Assembly (NCBI RefSeq): GCF_042945595.1
Contig: NZ_CP168493.1
Span: forward strand, 3,348,001-3,412,000
Direction: 5' to 3'
Origin: Psychrobacillus sp042945595
Lineage (GTDB): Bacteria; Bacillota; Bacilli; Bacillales_A; Planococcaceae
DNA length: 64,000 nucleotides
Position 1 is the first letter of the stretch, and each line of letters starts with the position of its first letter. Both the position numbers and the translations under genes were made by a program. Below, piece after piece: positions 43,334-52,637 of the stretch. The notes below the pieces were generated by a model that saw only the letters and a program-made list of their open reading frames with translations, was not told the origin of the DNA and searched no databases.

Positions 43334-43849
43334 TTAAATTTCATTCAATACTTTTAATGTTTGTAACACATGCTCAAGAAACTCTGGTATGTCACTTATA
43401 TGCTCTTCGTTAATTTTTTTGTTGAACTGCAATTGGATATTGTTTAAGTGAATGGATACTTCTTGTTCATAGAGGAAGCTTAGTGTTTGGGTTACATGAG
43501 TTTCATTTTCCCAAATGGTATGAAGCGCTTGTTCAATTTGTTTACACTGTGTGGGCACATGTTGGATTTGCTTATGAAATCGAAGTAATAAGAAGCAACC
43601 TAGATTTTGTTCTGGCTGCTCTAATATCTCTCCAGCAAGATCTTCTAAAGAAGTCTGCAATACAATTTCGGCAGTTACGTTTGGTTGATTGGTTAACGTA
43701 AACTGAATGGAAAAATCTCTAGAAAGTACGGCAAAATCCATTCGATCAACTCGATTAGTTATCGTTATTTTGTGTTCTATATTGTCTAAATCATACACTT
43801 GATTTTCAAACGTAACTTTTAAATTCTCAAAAATGGTTGGATCATACAT
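43334..43849 (-). CDS. Hypothetical protein, 171 aa
   Basis: A soluble, rather acidic protein with no signal peptide or membrane segment (MYDPTIFENLKVTFENQVYD ...). The first half looks beta-rich (HKITITNRVDRMDF, IQFTLTNQPNVTAEIVLQ), the second mostly helical. AGGAATTGATATG precedes the ATG and an open frame of this length with ordinary codon use supports a real gene. I do not recognise it; it may be specific to this group of Bacillales. Confidence 0.7.
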   Translation of the reverse strand: MYDPTIFENLKVTFENQVYDLDNIEHKITITNRVDRMDFAVLSRDFSIQFTLTNQPNVTAEIVLQTSLEDLAGEILEQPEQNLGCFLLLRFHKQIQHVPTQCKQIEQALHTIWENETHVTQTLSFLYEQEVSIHLNNIQLQFNKKINEEHISDIPEFLEHVLQTLKVLNEI

Positions 43850-44380
43850 ATCAATTCCTCCGATTGAAATTTTTTTAAATTAGTTTCCTGGTTTTAGCTA
43901 TAAATTCAGGAACAATTGAATTTGATACATGAAAGTCTAGAGCAAGCAATTTGTTGGTTACAATAAAATGGTTGACCTTATGCTTATTTCAATCTCTTTC
44001 TATACATTTTCAAAATTATCTTATGGATTCTGTTTTAGTCTTTGCTGAAAAGCTTTTCGTATTCTTCAGTTGTTAATTGATCTGTGTCATTTAGATGGGT
44101 ACCTCTTCTTTTAATGTAGCTATAAAACTCAATCTGTTCAATTAACTACTTTCCCGGGTCCACCGCAAATTGTGGGACATTTGAGTATCTCACCGGGAAG
44201 TTGGATTTTCTTATCTAATGTACGATCAAGCCTTCTATTTATTAATCTTACTTAGGTCTTATAATGTGTCTTCGATGCGATTGATGGAATAATGATTTTG
44301 AAATGAATAGTCCATGCGAAGAAAATTTCATCGAATACGTAATCTTCAAATTTTACAAAACTATTGTTTTAATCTTTCTA
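43850..44380. other. Gene-free region with a small coding remnant
   Basis: A minus-strand frame at 44035-44145, without a start codon, reads EQIEFYSYIKRRGTHLND and then QLTTEEYEKLFSKD to a stop, like the end of a lost gene. Near 44155 CCCGGGTCCAC and CACCGGGAAG form a loose inverted repeat. Nothing else is recognised. Confidence 0.35.
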
Positions 44381-44950
44381 TCAATCCCTATCTATCTTCA
44401 CATTCAAAATTTTCACGAGTTGCTGATTTAAGTAATCTGCACTGTGTTGGAAGTCTTCTTTGTACCATTGGATGATGATTCCGAGAATGGCATTTGCTTG
44501 ATAGGCGCAGTATACATTCATATCGAATTCCTCTTCACTCTTCATTCCTTTATCTTTATTTAAGAGTTTGTTTATTTCCTCAAATAATAAGTAATAGTAT
44601 GTTAAAGGCGCATTTTTGGAAAAGACAATTTTGTAAAATGGTTTGTATTTTTCAATATGGTGAAAAATTCGAATGGTTGCTGGATTTAGGCTACTCGACT
44701 TCAAAATGGATACATGGCGGTAGGGTTCTTCATAAGAGATTGCTAAATCCTCCATAATTTCTTTAAAATACTCCTCAAATAAATCTTCTACTTGGGCATA
44801 ATGTAAATAGAATGTCCCCCTATTAACTCTAGCTCTTCTACATATTTCTGACACTGAGATAGTTTGCAATGCTTTTTCTTTAAGTATTTCTAATAATGAT
44901 TGATGTAAGGCATCTTTCGTTTTTACAATACGTATATCTATAGAAGACAT
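44381..44950 (-). CDS. TetR-family regulator, 189 aa
   Basis: N-terminal TetR helix-turn-helix (about 10-55: LLEILKEKALQTISVSEICR, then RARVNRGTFYLHYAQVEDLF) and a C-terminal ligand domain with the TetR_C_7/33-like pattern found in many Bacillales regulators. Start ATG at 44950 is favoured by AGAGGTG; a GTG nine bases earlier is in frame. It is divergent from the SDR gene, and the gap carries TTATTGAACA direct repeats and a palindrome that look like its operators. Confidence 0.88.
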   Translation of the reverse strand: MSSIDIRIVKTKDALHQSLLEILKEKALQTISVSEICRRARVNRGTFYLHYAQVEDLFEEYFKEIMEDLAISYEEPYRHVSILKSSSLNPATIRIFHHIEKYKPFYKIVFSKNAPLTYYYLLFEEINKLLNKDKGMKSEEEFDMNVYCAYQANAILGIIIQWYKEDFQHSADYLNQQLVKILNVKIDRD

Positions 44951-44962
44951 TTTTTTCACCTC

Positions 44963-45074
44963 TTATTGAACACTTAATAGAAATATGCTTCTTATTGAAC
45001 ACTTTGCTTTTATTTGCTTATTGTAAGCGTTTACTACTCTTTATTATAATAGTTATTGAACAACTGTACAATAA
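44963..45074. promoter_or_regulatory. Divergent promoter with TetR-type operators
   Basis: TTATTGAACA occurs at 44963, 44992 and 45053; the last forms the left arm of a 22-bp near-palindrome (45053-45074; right arm TGTACAATAA). A sigma-A-type promoter for the SDR gene, TTGTAA (45021) with an 18-bp spacer and TATAAT (45045), lies just before the palindrome, so a bound repressor would block it. The half-sites at 44963 and 44992 flank the regulator's own start region. Confidence 0.7.
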
Positions 45075-45095
45075 AATTCAGGGAGGTATATTCTT

Positions 45096-45854
45096 ATGAG
45101 ATTAGAAGGTAAAGTTGCGATTGTCACTGGCGCTGCATCAGGGATGGGAAAAGCAATTGCTGAAGGTTATGCACAAGAAGGAGCAATGGTTGTTGTTTCC
45201 GATATGAATTTAGAAGGAGCAACTGCTGTAGCTGAAGCTATTAAAGCAACAGGTGGCGAAGCTATTGCTGTTCAAACGAACGTTACTTCGGAGGATGATG
45301 TGAAAAGTTTATTCGACGTAACGTTAAAAACTTTTGGTAAGTTAGACATTCTGGTAAATAACGCAGGGATTATGGATGGAATGGAACCTGTTGGCGATAT
45401 TTCCGATGAACGTTGGGAACGTGTATTTTCAGTTAATACTGTTGCCGTTATGCGTTCAATGCGACTTGCTATACCTATTTTCCTTGAACAAGGTCACGGT
45501 ACATTTGTAAACAACATTTCAGCAGGCGGTTTATACGGAGCACGCGCTGGGGCTGCATACACCGCATCTAAACATGCAGTTGTCGGCTTAACTAAAAATA
45601 CAGCGTTCATGTATGCAGACAAAAATATACGTTGCAATGGGTTTGCTCCTGGTGCAGTAGCAACAAATATTGGGGCATCAATGACAAATATTAATGCACT
45701 AGGTGCATCTCGCCAATCTTTAGGTATGGCAATCAACCCACGAATTGGGCAACCAGAAGAAATTGCTAAACTAGCTATTTTCTTAGGATCAGATGAAGCA
45801 AGCTTTGTAAATGGGCAAGTTATAGCTATTGACGCCGGCTGGTCCGCTTATTAA
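45096..45854 (+). CDS. Short-chain dehydrogenase/reductase, 252 aa
   Basis: Classical SDR: cofactor loop TGAASGMG (about 11-18), NNAG (about 87-90) and the catalytic Y-x-x-x-K (AAYTASKHAVVGL, about 151-163), with Ser near 139 (NISAGG). Ends with the family LGSDEASFVNGQVIAIDAGW. Strong GGGAGGT ribosome-binding site. Divergently controlled with the TetR gene; it probably reduces the compound sensed by that regulator. Confidence 0.93.
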   Translation: MRLEGKVAIVTGAASGMGKAIAEGYAQEGAMVVVSDMNLEGATAVAEAIKATGGEAIAVQTNVTSEDDVKSLFDVTLKTFGKLDILVNNAGIMDGMEPVGDISDERWERVFSVNTVAVMRSMRLAIPIFLEQGHGTFVNNISAGGLYGARAGAAYTASKHAVVGLTKNTAFMYADKNIRCNGFAPGAVATNIGASMTNINALGASRQSLGMAINPRIGQPEEIAKLAIFLGSDEASFVNGQVIAIDAGWSAY

Positions 45855-45872
45855 TAATACACATTTAATAGA

Positions 45873-45904
45873 AAGAGCTCCTAACGGATTTGTTAGGAGC
45901 TCTT
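45873..45904 (+). terminator. Terminator of the SDR gene
   Basis: AAGAGCTCCTAAC and GTTAGGAGCTCTT arms with a 6-nt loop, then GTTTTA. A near-identical hairpin is at 55324-55351. Confidence 0.85.
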
Positions 45905-46016
45905 GTTTTATTGCGAGTGTGACAGTCGATTCAACATCGGGAAGAAGATAAATACTTGATAAATCAAGATATCCGCAGGAGAAACATCATGTGATGGCTG
46001 TCCCCTAACAATGTTA

Positions 46017-46844
46017 TTATTTCCCTCCAGAAAAAGAAATACCTTTTATAAAATATCGACTGAAAAATGCGTATAAAAGCAAAATTGGCAAGGTGAATAC
46101 CATTGATGCTGCCATAATGTAGTTCCAGTAGCTAATGTATTGACCTTTAAATGTATTAAGCCCAATTGGTAATGTAAATAGTTCTGGACTCGATAAAATA
46201 ATTAAAGGTCTCATGAAGTCATTCCAAGAGCCCATAAAAACGAAAATGGCTTGTGCTGCTAATGCTGGTTTTGCTAGCGGAAGGACAATTCGAAAGAACG
46301 TTCCTATTTTACTTAGTCCGTCCAATTCCGCTGCTTCCTCTAGTTCTTTAGGGAAGTTCACAAAGAATTGGCGCATCATAAATATAAAGGTCGCATTGAT
46401 CATCGTTGGAATAATCATCCCTTGATAAGAGTTCAGCCAACCAAGAGACTTTAATATTAAATAATTTGGAATCATCGTTACTTGCATAGGAATCATTAAG
46501 ACAGCAAGAATGACTACAAAAATCGTCCGTTTCCCTGGAAAGTGAAGTCGTGCCAAGGCATAGCCAGCCATGGAATTAAAGAACATATTTAGCAAAGTAA
46601 CCATCGTGGCTATAAATAAGCTATTAAACAGCCAACGTGGGAATAAGCCCTGCTCAACAAAGATTACCTTATAATTATGAAAGGTGAAATGTTTTGGTAT
46701 AAAGTTAATTGCACCATTTACAATTTCATCTAAGTTTTTAAACGATGAGGAAAGTGCCCATATAAATGGAATGACTGTAATGACAGCATAGACAATTAAA
46801 ATGCCATATAGAAATACTTTGCCAAACGATAATTTCTTTTTCAC
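46017..46844 (-). CDS. Sugar ABC transporter permease, MalG type, 275 aa
   Basis: Six membrane segments with the EAA loop that contacts the ATPase (ELEEAAELDGLSKIGTFFRIVLPLAKP, about 165-191). Typical of the carbohydrate-uptake CUT1 family. It follows the MalF-type permease by 12 bp. No ATPase gene is present in the operon, so a shared MsmX-like ATPase probably powers it. Confidence 0.93.
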   Translation of the reverse strand: MKKKLSFGKVFLYGILIVYAVITVIPFIWALSSSFKNLDEIVNGAINFIPKHFTFHNYKVIFVEQGLFPRWLFNSLFIATMVTLLNMFFNSMAGYALARLHFPGKRTIFVVILAVLMIPMQVTMIPNYLILKSLGWLNSYQGMIIPTMINATFIFMMRQFFVNFPKELEEAAELDGLSKIGTFFRIVLPLAKPALAAQAIFVFMGSWNDFMRPLIILSSPELFTLPIGLNTFKGQYISYWNYIMAASMVFTLPILLLYAFFSRYFIKGISFSGGK

Positions 46845-46856
46845 ATTTTCTCCTCC

Positions 46857-47765
46857 CTAGTAAAGAGATTCTTCTTTAGAGAACTTTCGCTGAATCAATG
46901 TAGCAATAAGGATAATAATTGCTAGTGAAAAAGCAAGAGCTGCCGCATAGCCCATCGTTCCCATATTTTTAAATGCATATTGGTAGATTAATAGCACAAC
47001 TGTTAATGTCGAGTTATTTGGACCCCCAGAACCCCCTGAGAAAATATAGGATTGGTCAAATAATTGGAATGTCCCAACTATTCCCATGATAACTACAAAT
47101 GAAGTCACAGGTCGCAAATGAGGAACAGTTACATAGAGAAACTTCTGAATGGCACTTGCCCCGTCCAACTCTGCTGCTTCATAAAGTGATTCTGGTATAT
47201 CCTGTAGTGCAGCCAAATAGATGACCATATAAAATGGTGCGGTAGACCAAATATTCATGGCCATAATTGCATATAACGCAATAGAAGGATCATTTATCCA
47301 GTTATAAGTTGGCAGATGGATGAAATCCAACACTTTGTTAATTAGTCCATTTTGGTTATACATCCACATAAAGATTAACGTTAACACCGCAGAAGATGTT
47401 AATGTAGGTAAAAAATAAATAATCCTAAAAAACTTTTCACCTTTCATCCCTGCATTTAAAGTTGCGGCGAGTATAATGGCTAAGAACGTTTGACACGGTA
47501 CTACAATCAAAACGTATTTAGCTGTATTCCACACAGCAATTTTGGCCCGAAGATCATCAAAAATATTCATATAGTTCTTTAATGCAACAAATTCAAAGCT
47601 TGTTGTCCCTAATAACTGCACTTTGTGGAAGGACAGAAAAATTGCATAAAAAATAGGTCCTACAAGAAAGAGTAATAAAACGAATAATGCAGGCAGTAAA
47701 AATACATAGCCTTGCAAGGATTCTCTAACTGTTCTTTTTAAAAACCTGCTTTTCAACTTGATCAA
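46857..47765 (-). CDS. Sugar ABC transporter permease, MalF type, 302 aa
   Basis: Six membrane segments and an EAA motif (SLYEAAELDGASAIQKFLYVTVPHLRPV, about 190-217). The N-terminus (LQGYVFLLPALFVLLLFLVGPIFYAIFLSF) matches CUT1 permeases. Second transport gene of the operon, after the binding protein. Pairs with the MalG-type permease. Confidence 0.93.
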   Translation of the reverse strand: MIKLKSRFLKRTVRESLQGYVFLLPALFVLLLFLVGPIFYAIFLSFHKVQLLGTTSFEFVALKNYMNIFDDLRAKIAVWNTAKYVLIVVPCQTFLAIILAATLNAGMKGEKFFRIIYFLPTLTSSAVLTLIFMWMYNQNGLINKVLDFIHLPTYNWINDPSIALYAIMAMNIWSTAPFYMVIYLAALQDIPESLYEAAELDGASAIQKFLYVTVPHLRPVTSFVVIMGIVGTFQLFDQSYIFSGGSGGPNNSTLTVVLLIYQYAFKNMGTMGYAAALAFSLAIIILIATLIQRKFSKEESLY

Positions 47766-47913
47766 CTCCCTATTGCAAAGGTTACAAAGATTATTGGTAG
47801 AACTCGTTCTATTGATGAAGAATCGCCTGCATCAACAGAAGGTGTTCTAACAAGTACTTACTAGAAAATACAATATGGAGGAAAAGGGGATCTCCCTTCT
47901 CCTCATTTTTTTG

Positions 47914-49173
47914 TTATTGTTTATCGATTTCTTTATTAGCTGTTTCTTGCGCTTCTTTTAGTGCATCCGCAAGTTTTGATTGCCCTAAATAAACGCTTAC
48001 AAATTGATTGTTAAAGTTGTTAAAGATGATTGGTAAGTTGGTTCCATTTGACCAAACTGTCGCATATGGAGCTCCAGCAACAAGCGCACCACGTAACTCA
48101 TCTTTATCATAACCAAGCTTTTCTGCTACAGATTTACGAGAAGGCAATTCGAAACCTTTACTAGTCCAAGTTTCCATTCCTTCTTTCCCTGTTAGGTAAG
48201 ACATTAATTCCCAAGCAGCTTCTTTCTTTTCTGATGCAGCATTCATTACATAAGCAACCGTAAATGCCATTGTTCCTTTTTTACCTTTAATAGTCGGTAC
48301 TTCTGCCATTCCATAATCGATATCAGGGAAAGTGCTATCTAAATATGGAATAGCCCAGTTACCCTCAATTACCATGGCAGCTTTACCTTGCCCAAACATT
48401 TCTCCTGTCCAACCAGTTCCAACGTCAGAAGGCTGAGCAGCAGTTTTATCTACTAAATGCTGATCCACATATGGCTGTAAAGCATCCAACACTTTTTGAT
48501 CTGCAAAATTAGCTTTGTTATCAACTACTACTTTTCCACCGTACGATTCCGCTATAAAATACGCACGTGCTAGCTCAGGATTTTGTCCGAATCCATAAAC
48601 ATTTGTTCCATCCGTTAATTTCTTAGAAACTTCCCGTAACTCATCCCATGTAGTTGGTACTTTTACGCCAGCATCTGCAAACATTTTTTTATTATAAAAT
48701 AACCCAAGCGTTGAATAACCTTTTGGGAAACCGTAATACGTTCCATCTTTTTGAAATGCTTCAATCAGTGGTTTCTCAAAGTCGTTTAAATCAAAATCGT
48801 CTTTTACATATTTATTTAATGGTTCAAGTACCCCTGTCTCGATTAAAGCAGGAGCCTCCACCGCATCTAGATAAAATACGTCTGGACCTTCTCCCCCAAT
48901 TAATCGAGTTTTTACAACATCCATATACTGATCCGCAATGACTTCATGCTTGACTTTAATATTCGGATGCGTGTCTTCAAAGTCCTTTAATACTTGGCTT
49001 AATAATTCAGCCTCTTCTGGTGATGAACCCCAACCAGCCAGCGTTACTTCCACTGGCTTACCACCATCCACTTTTATTGCTTTATCCCCGGTATCTTCCG
49101 AACATCCCGAAAGTACGCCTCCAACAAATAAAGCTGAAATTCCAAGTGTAGCTACCCATTTCTTTTTAAACAT
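47914..49173 (-). CDS. Extracellular sugar-binding lipoprotein, 419 aa
   Basis: Family 1 solute-binding protein. A lipobox is visible (LFVGGVLSGC, Cys23), so it is anchored outside the membrane. The mature part has AGWGSSPEEAELLSQVLKDFE and the central RLIGGEGPDVFYLDAVEAPALIETGVLEPL region typical of CUT1 binding proteins. Likely substrate: an oligosaccharide, given the adjacent glycosidase. First transport gene of the operon; 57 bp after the glycosidase gene. Confidence 0.93.
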   Translation of the reverse strand: MFKKKWVATLGISALFVGGVLSGCSEDTGDKAIKVDGGKPVEVTLAGWGSSPEEAELLSQVLKDFEDTHPNIKVKHEVIADQYMDVVKTRLIGGEGPDVFYLDAVEAPALIETGVLEPLNKYVKDDFDLNDFEKPLIEAFQKDGTYYGFPKGYSTLGLFYNKKMFADAGVKVPTTWDELREVSKKLTDGTNVYGFGQNPELARAYFIAESYGGKVVVDNKANFADQKVLDALQPYVDQHLVDKTAAQPSDVGTGWTGEMFGQGKAAMVIEGNWAIPYLDSTFPDIDYGMAEVPTIKGKKGTMAFTVAYVMNAASEKKEAAWELMSYLTGKEGMETWTSKGFELPSRKSVAEKLGYDKDELRGALVAGAPYATVWSNGTNLPIIFNNFNNQFVSVYLGQSKLADALKEAQETANKEIDKQ

Positions 49174-49230
49174 GTTCTTTCCCCTTTCCTATATAAATCC
49201 TCTTTTAGAGTGGTAAAACCAAGTTAAGAA

Positions 49231-51327
49231 TTAATGTATAACAACTTCAAATCCAGTGGTATTCTTGTCAATCTCTACCTGGATAGCACCTGCATTACGT
49301 GTAACCTTGACCGAGAGTACTCCATTTCCGATTGAAATGTTATCCACCTTCAAAATGTCCATATTTTCTAAGAGATTTGGGGACAGGCGAATTTCCTTTT
49401 GTAGGCTATTCGGAAACAACCCCAACAAAGATTGGATAAACACGAGCGGTGTTCCTGCAGCCCAAGCTTGAGGAGAACAAGCAACTGGGTATTTCACTGG
49501 CCTGCCTCTCTCTTTTCCATATCCGCAAAATAATTCTGGTAGTCTATCATACTCAAATGCTTCAGCAGCTTTTACTAGTCCGTTAATAACTACATTGACA
49601 TCCTTTTTATAGCCTAGCTTACTCATACCAAGCAGAATCATACTATTATCGTGTGGCCAAATGCTGCCGTCATGGTAGCTCATCGGATTGTATCCAGATT
49701 CTCCTACACCCATTGTACGAATGCCAAAACCAGAGAACATTTTATCTGAGACTAATGTTTCAACAACCGCTCTCGCCCTATCTTCGCGCAACATGTTAGA
49801 GAAGAGAGCATGCCCGGGATTAGAAGTTATCGTTCCAACTTGCTCTTTCTCTTTATCAAGCGCAATGGCGTAAAATTGTTGGTCATCCATCCAAAAAGCT
49901 TGCTCAAATCTATCTTTCAACTGTTCAGCTTCTGTACGTAGTTTGAATGCTATATCAGCGTTTCCAAGGTTATCGAATATACTCGCTATCCCCATTTTCG
50001 CATGGTATACATATCCCTGAACTTCACTTAAGGCAATAGGAGCTTCCGCATAATCTCCATTTCGATGTACGATGGAATCGCTTGAATCTTTCCAACCTTG
50101 ATTGGCAATGCCTTTGTTCGCCTCTTGATAATATTCAACAAAACCGTCTCCATCGCGGTCGCCGTAATGATCAATCCAGTTTAACGCTGCATCAATATTT
50201 TCTTTCAGTTGTTTTACAATTTCAAAGTCCCCTGTCCACTTTACATATTCCGTAAGTAGCACAAGAAATAAAGGAGTAGCGTCTACTGTGCCAAAGTAAG
50301 GTGAAAATGGAATTTGTCCTGTCTCCGCCAGTTCACCAAAACGAATTTCATGCATAATTTTGCCAGGTTGTTCATCCCGGAAAGGATCTACATTTTTTCC
50401 TTGTTTTGCAGCCATTGTTAATAAAGTTCCTTTTGCTACTTCCGAGTTAAATGGAAGCATTTGCAATGCTGCAATCAGGCTATCTCTGCCGAATGGTACT
50501 CCAAACCACGGAAGCCCAGCTACTGGAAACTGACCATAGCCCAAATCGGTTAATAACACTCGTAAGTCTCCAATTCCACGATCAATCAGACGTTGCAACG
50601 GTTGAAAATTAGTTTCTACCTTTGTAACCTTGTCATTCCATTTCGTATAGGAATTTTCAAGTAGCTTTAACGCTTGGTCGCGATGCATTATTTCTTTAGG
50701 ATTGGTTGCTCCAATTTGCGGCTGAATCATGAGTGTGAATGTTTCTTCTTCGTCATGCTCCAAGTGGAATTCAAATGTAATATCTCCTTGATCCGTAACA
50801 CTTTTGGCTTCCATATCCCAAGATACGCTCGTTGACCGTTTGACCTCATCCGCTCCGATATAATGGTAGGACAAAGATCTTTTTTCTATTGTTTGACCCG
50901 TTCTTTGCCCAATGTTCCCCGTTTGAAATCCTCGGACGATGAACATATCAGCAAAATCAACATCCATATGTAAGCTAATCGTAAAAGAAATTGGCTTTGG
51001 AAAATAATTTTTTACTTTAATAGATTCATATAACACATCATCGAAAATAAACCTTGTTCGCTCAATCTCTACTGATTCACGCCATAGGATCAAGCCCTCA
51101 TCGTTTTCCATATGCGGGTTGGTGAGTAAAACCTTCGCCATATAATTTTCTGCCGCATCCGAAGTTAATAATATTGGCTCTTCTCCATTTATTTTTAGAT
51201 CTAGTTTACTTAAAAAACGGGTATCTTTTGTATATAACCCCAAACCATAATAATGATTCTCCGGGATATTTCCTTTTGCATCAGTTAGCAAAAATAGATC
51301 ATTTTCCTTAATTACTCGGTAATCCAT
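49231..51327 (-). CDS. Glycogen-debranching-type glycosidase, 698 aa
   Basis: The N-terminal domain of about 200 residues (ENDLFLLTDAKGNIPENHYY ... YTKDTRFL) is the bacterial glycogen-debranching N-terminal fold; the rest is an (alpha/alpha)6 amylo-alpha-1,6-glucosidase-like barrel with GLPWFGVPFGRDSLIAALQ (about 266-284), the DRDGDGFVEY segment and the YNPMSYHDGSIWPHDNSMI active-site region. No signal peptide, so cytosolic. It would cleave the oligosaccharide brought in by the ABC transporter. An operator for the LacI protein lies just upstream (51357-51370). Confidence 0.85.
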   Translation of the reverse strand: MDYRVIKENDLFLLTDAKGNIPENHYYGLGLYTKDTRFLSKLDLKINGEEPILLTSDAAENYMAKVLLTNPHMENDEGLILWRESVEIERTRFIFDDVLYESIKVKNYFPKPISFTISLHMDVDFADMFIVRGFQTGNIGQRTGQTIEKRSLSYHYIGADEVKRSTSVSWDMEAKSVTDQGDITFEFHLEHDEEETFTLMIQPQIGATNPKEIMHRDQALKLLENSYTKWNDKVTKVETNFQPLQRLIDRGIGDLRVLLTDLGYGQFPVAGLPWFGVPFGRDSLIAALQMLPFNSEVAKGTLLTMAAKQGKNVDPFRDEQPGKIMHEIRFGELAETGQIPFSPYFGTVDATPLFLVLLTEYVKWTGDFEIVKQLKENIDAALNWIDHYGDRDGDGFVEYYQEANKGIANQGWKDSSDSIVHRNGDYAEAPIALSEVQGYVYHAKMGIASIFDNLGNADIAFKLRTEAEQLKDRFEQAFWMDDQQFYAIALDKEKEQVGTITSNPGHALFSNMLREDRARAVVETLVSDKMFSGFGIRTMGVGESGYNPMSYHDGSIWPHDNSMILLGMSKLGYKKDVNVVINGLVKAAEAFEYDRLPELFCGYGKERGRPVKYPVACSPQAWAAGTPLVFIQSLLGLFPNSLQKEIRLSPNLLENMDILKVDNISIGNGVLSVKVTRNAGAIQVEIDKNTTGFEVVIH

Positions 51328-51356
51328 GGTGTCCTCCTACTGTGACGATATATTTT

Positions 51357-51370
51357 CCGAAACGTTTTGG
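51357..51370. promoter_or_regulatory. LacI-type operator 1
   Basis: CCGAAACGTTTTGG, with the central CG of LacI-family operators, in the gap between the LacI gene and the glycosidase gene. An identical copy is at 52437-52450. Confidence 0.8.
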
Positions 51371-51401
51371 TTTTTGTGTACAGAAGGTAGTCTTCTGTTA
51401 T

Positions 51402-52421
51402 TCATTGTCTTCTAGATGGACTCGTAGTTTCCCGTATCATTAGTTCTGTTCCTAAGGAAACTACATGAGATTCTGCTTCATTTTCAAAAATGGAAAGCAA
51501 TAATTTTGCCGCTTCATACCCCATTAGAAAGGTGTTTTGTGCAATGGATGTTAACGAAGGAGTTACATAAGATGCAAGCATAATATCGTCAAACCCAATA
51601 ATCGACAACTCATTTGGTACGTCAATTCCAAGTTTGCGCGCAGCCTGTATGACTCCCAATGCCATAAGGTCACTTGCACAAAAAATTGCTGTTATTTCTG
51701 GGTGGGCTTCTAATAGTTTTAATGCTACTTTTTCTGCCACCTCTTCACTAAATTCTCCATTACCAATCCACTCTGTATTAATGGCTATATTAGCTTCTTT
51801 AAGTGCCTCTTCATATCCTGTCAACCGTTGCTGGCTGACAAATGCAAAGTCATGACCATTGATAAAGCCTATTTTTTTATGCCCCATTTGAATTAAATGC
51901 TGTACTGCTTTCTTGGCTCCAAAGATATTATCCGTTGTTACATAGCCAACTGTTGGTGAAGTAAGTGGAATGTCAATTAGTACGCAAGGAATATCGCTTT
52001 CTACAACTTCTTTCAAATAGGGGTCATCTTTACGAATACCCTGAATAATCACACCGTCGACTCTTCTTTCTCTACATAGTTGAGTGTATGTCTTTTCTTT
52101 TTGCTTTGTTGAGTTTGTACTGAGAAGGATTATGTCATAGCCACATTCTCCGACAAACTTATTAATCCCAGCTAACATATCAAATGTAATATTATCCTTT
52201 GCACTTGATTGATTTAAACCTGAAACGAGTAGACCGAATGTTTTTGACTTATTCATCACCAGGCTCCGGGCAAGTGTATTTGGGCTGTAATTTAGTTCCT
52301 TTGCAATTCTTATTATCTTTTCTCTTGTCTTTTCACTTACATCCGAGTAGCCATTCAATCCTCTTGAAACAGTCGTAATGGATACGCCGGCTGCTCTTGC
52401 TATATCTTTAATAGTTGTCAA
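51402..52421 (-). CDS. LacI-family transcriptional regulator, 339 aa
   Basis: N-terminal LacI helix-turn-helix (TTIKDIARAAGVSITTVSRG, about 2-21) with the hinge helix (SPNTLARSL), then a periplasmic-binding-protein-like effector domain (about 60-330). Probably represses the sugar operon below it (glycosidase, binding protein, two permeases) and itself through the two identical operators. All five genes share orientation. Confidence 0.95.
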   Translation of the reverse strand: MTTIKDIARAAGVSITTVSRGLNGYSDVSEKTREKIIRIAKELNYSPNTLARSLVMNKSKTFGLLVSGLNQSSAKDNITFDMLAGINKFVGECGYDIILLSTNSTKQKEKTYTQLCRERRVDGVIIQGIRKDDPYLKEVVESDIPCVLIDIPLTSPTVGYVTTDNIFGAKKAVQHLIQMGHKKIGFINGHDFAFVSQQRLTGYEEALKEANIAINTEWIGNGEFSEEVAEKVALKLLEAHPEITAIFCASDLMALGVIQAARKLGIDVPNELSIIGFDDIMLASYVTPSLTSIAQNTFLMGYEAAKLLLSIFENEAESHVVSLGTELMIRETTSPSRRQ

Positions 52422-52436
52422 TGGATCAAATTCCTT

Positions 52437-52450
52437 CCGAAACGTTTTGG
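52437..52450. promoter_or_regulatory. LacI-type operator 2
   Basis: CCGAAACGTTTTGG, 16 bp upstream of the LacI gene; autoregulation is the likely use. Confidence 0.8.
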
Positions 52451-52575
52451 ATTTATACTTTAATTAGAGTTTAATATAAAATGAAATCGTTTTCAATACT
52501 TTAAAAATATTTTATTTTCAGTTTATTGTATGAGGAGTTTAAGGAAATTAGAATATAAAAAGGTGTTCATTATAC

Positions 52576-52628
52576 AAAAAAGAGACTTTTCAAAGTAGTT
52601 TGCTAAAAAGCAACCCTCAAAAAGTCTC
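52576..52628 (-). terminator. Terminator of the 52638-53018 VOC gene
   Basis: On the minus strand GGAGACTTTTT pairs with AAAAGTCTC across a partly structured loop and is followed by TTTTTTG. Confidence 0.75.
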
Positions 52629-52637
52629 CATTGTCAT

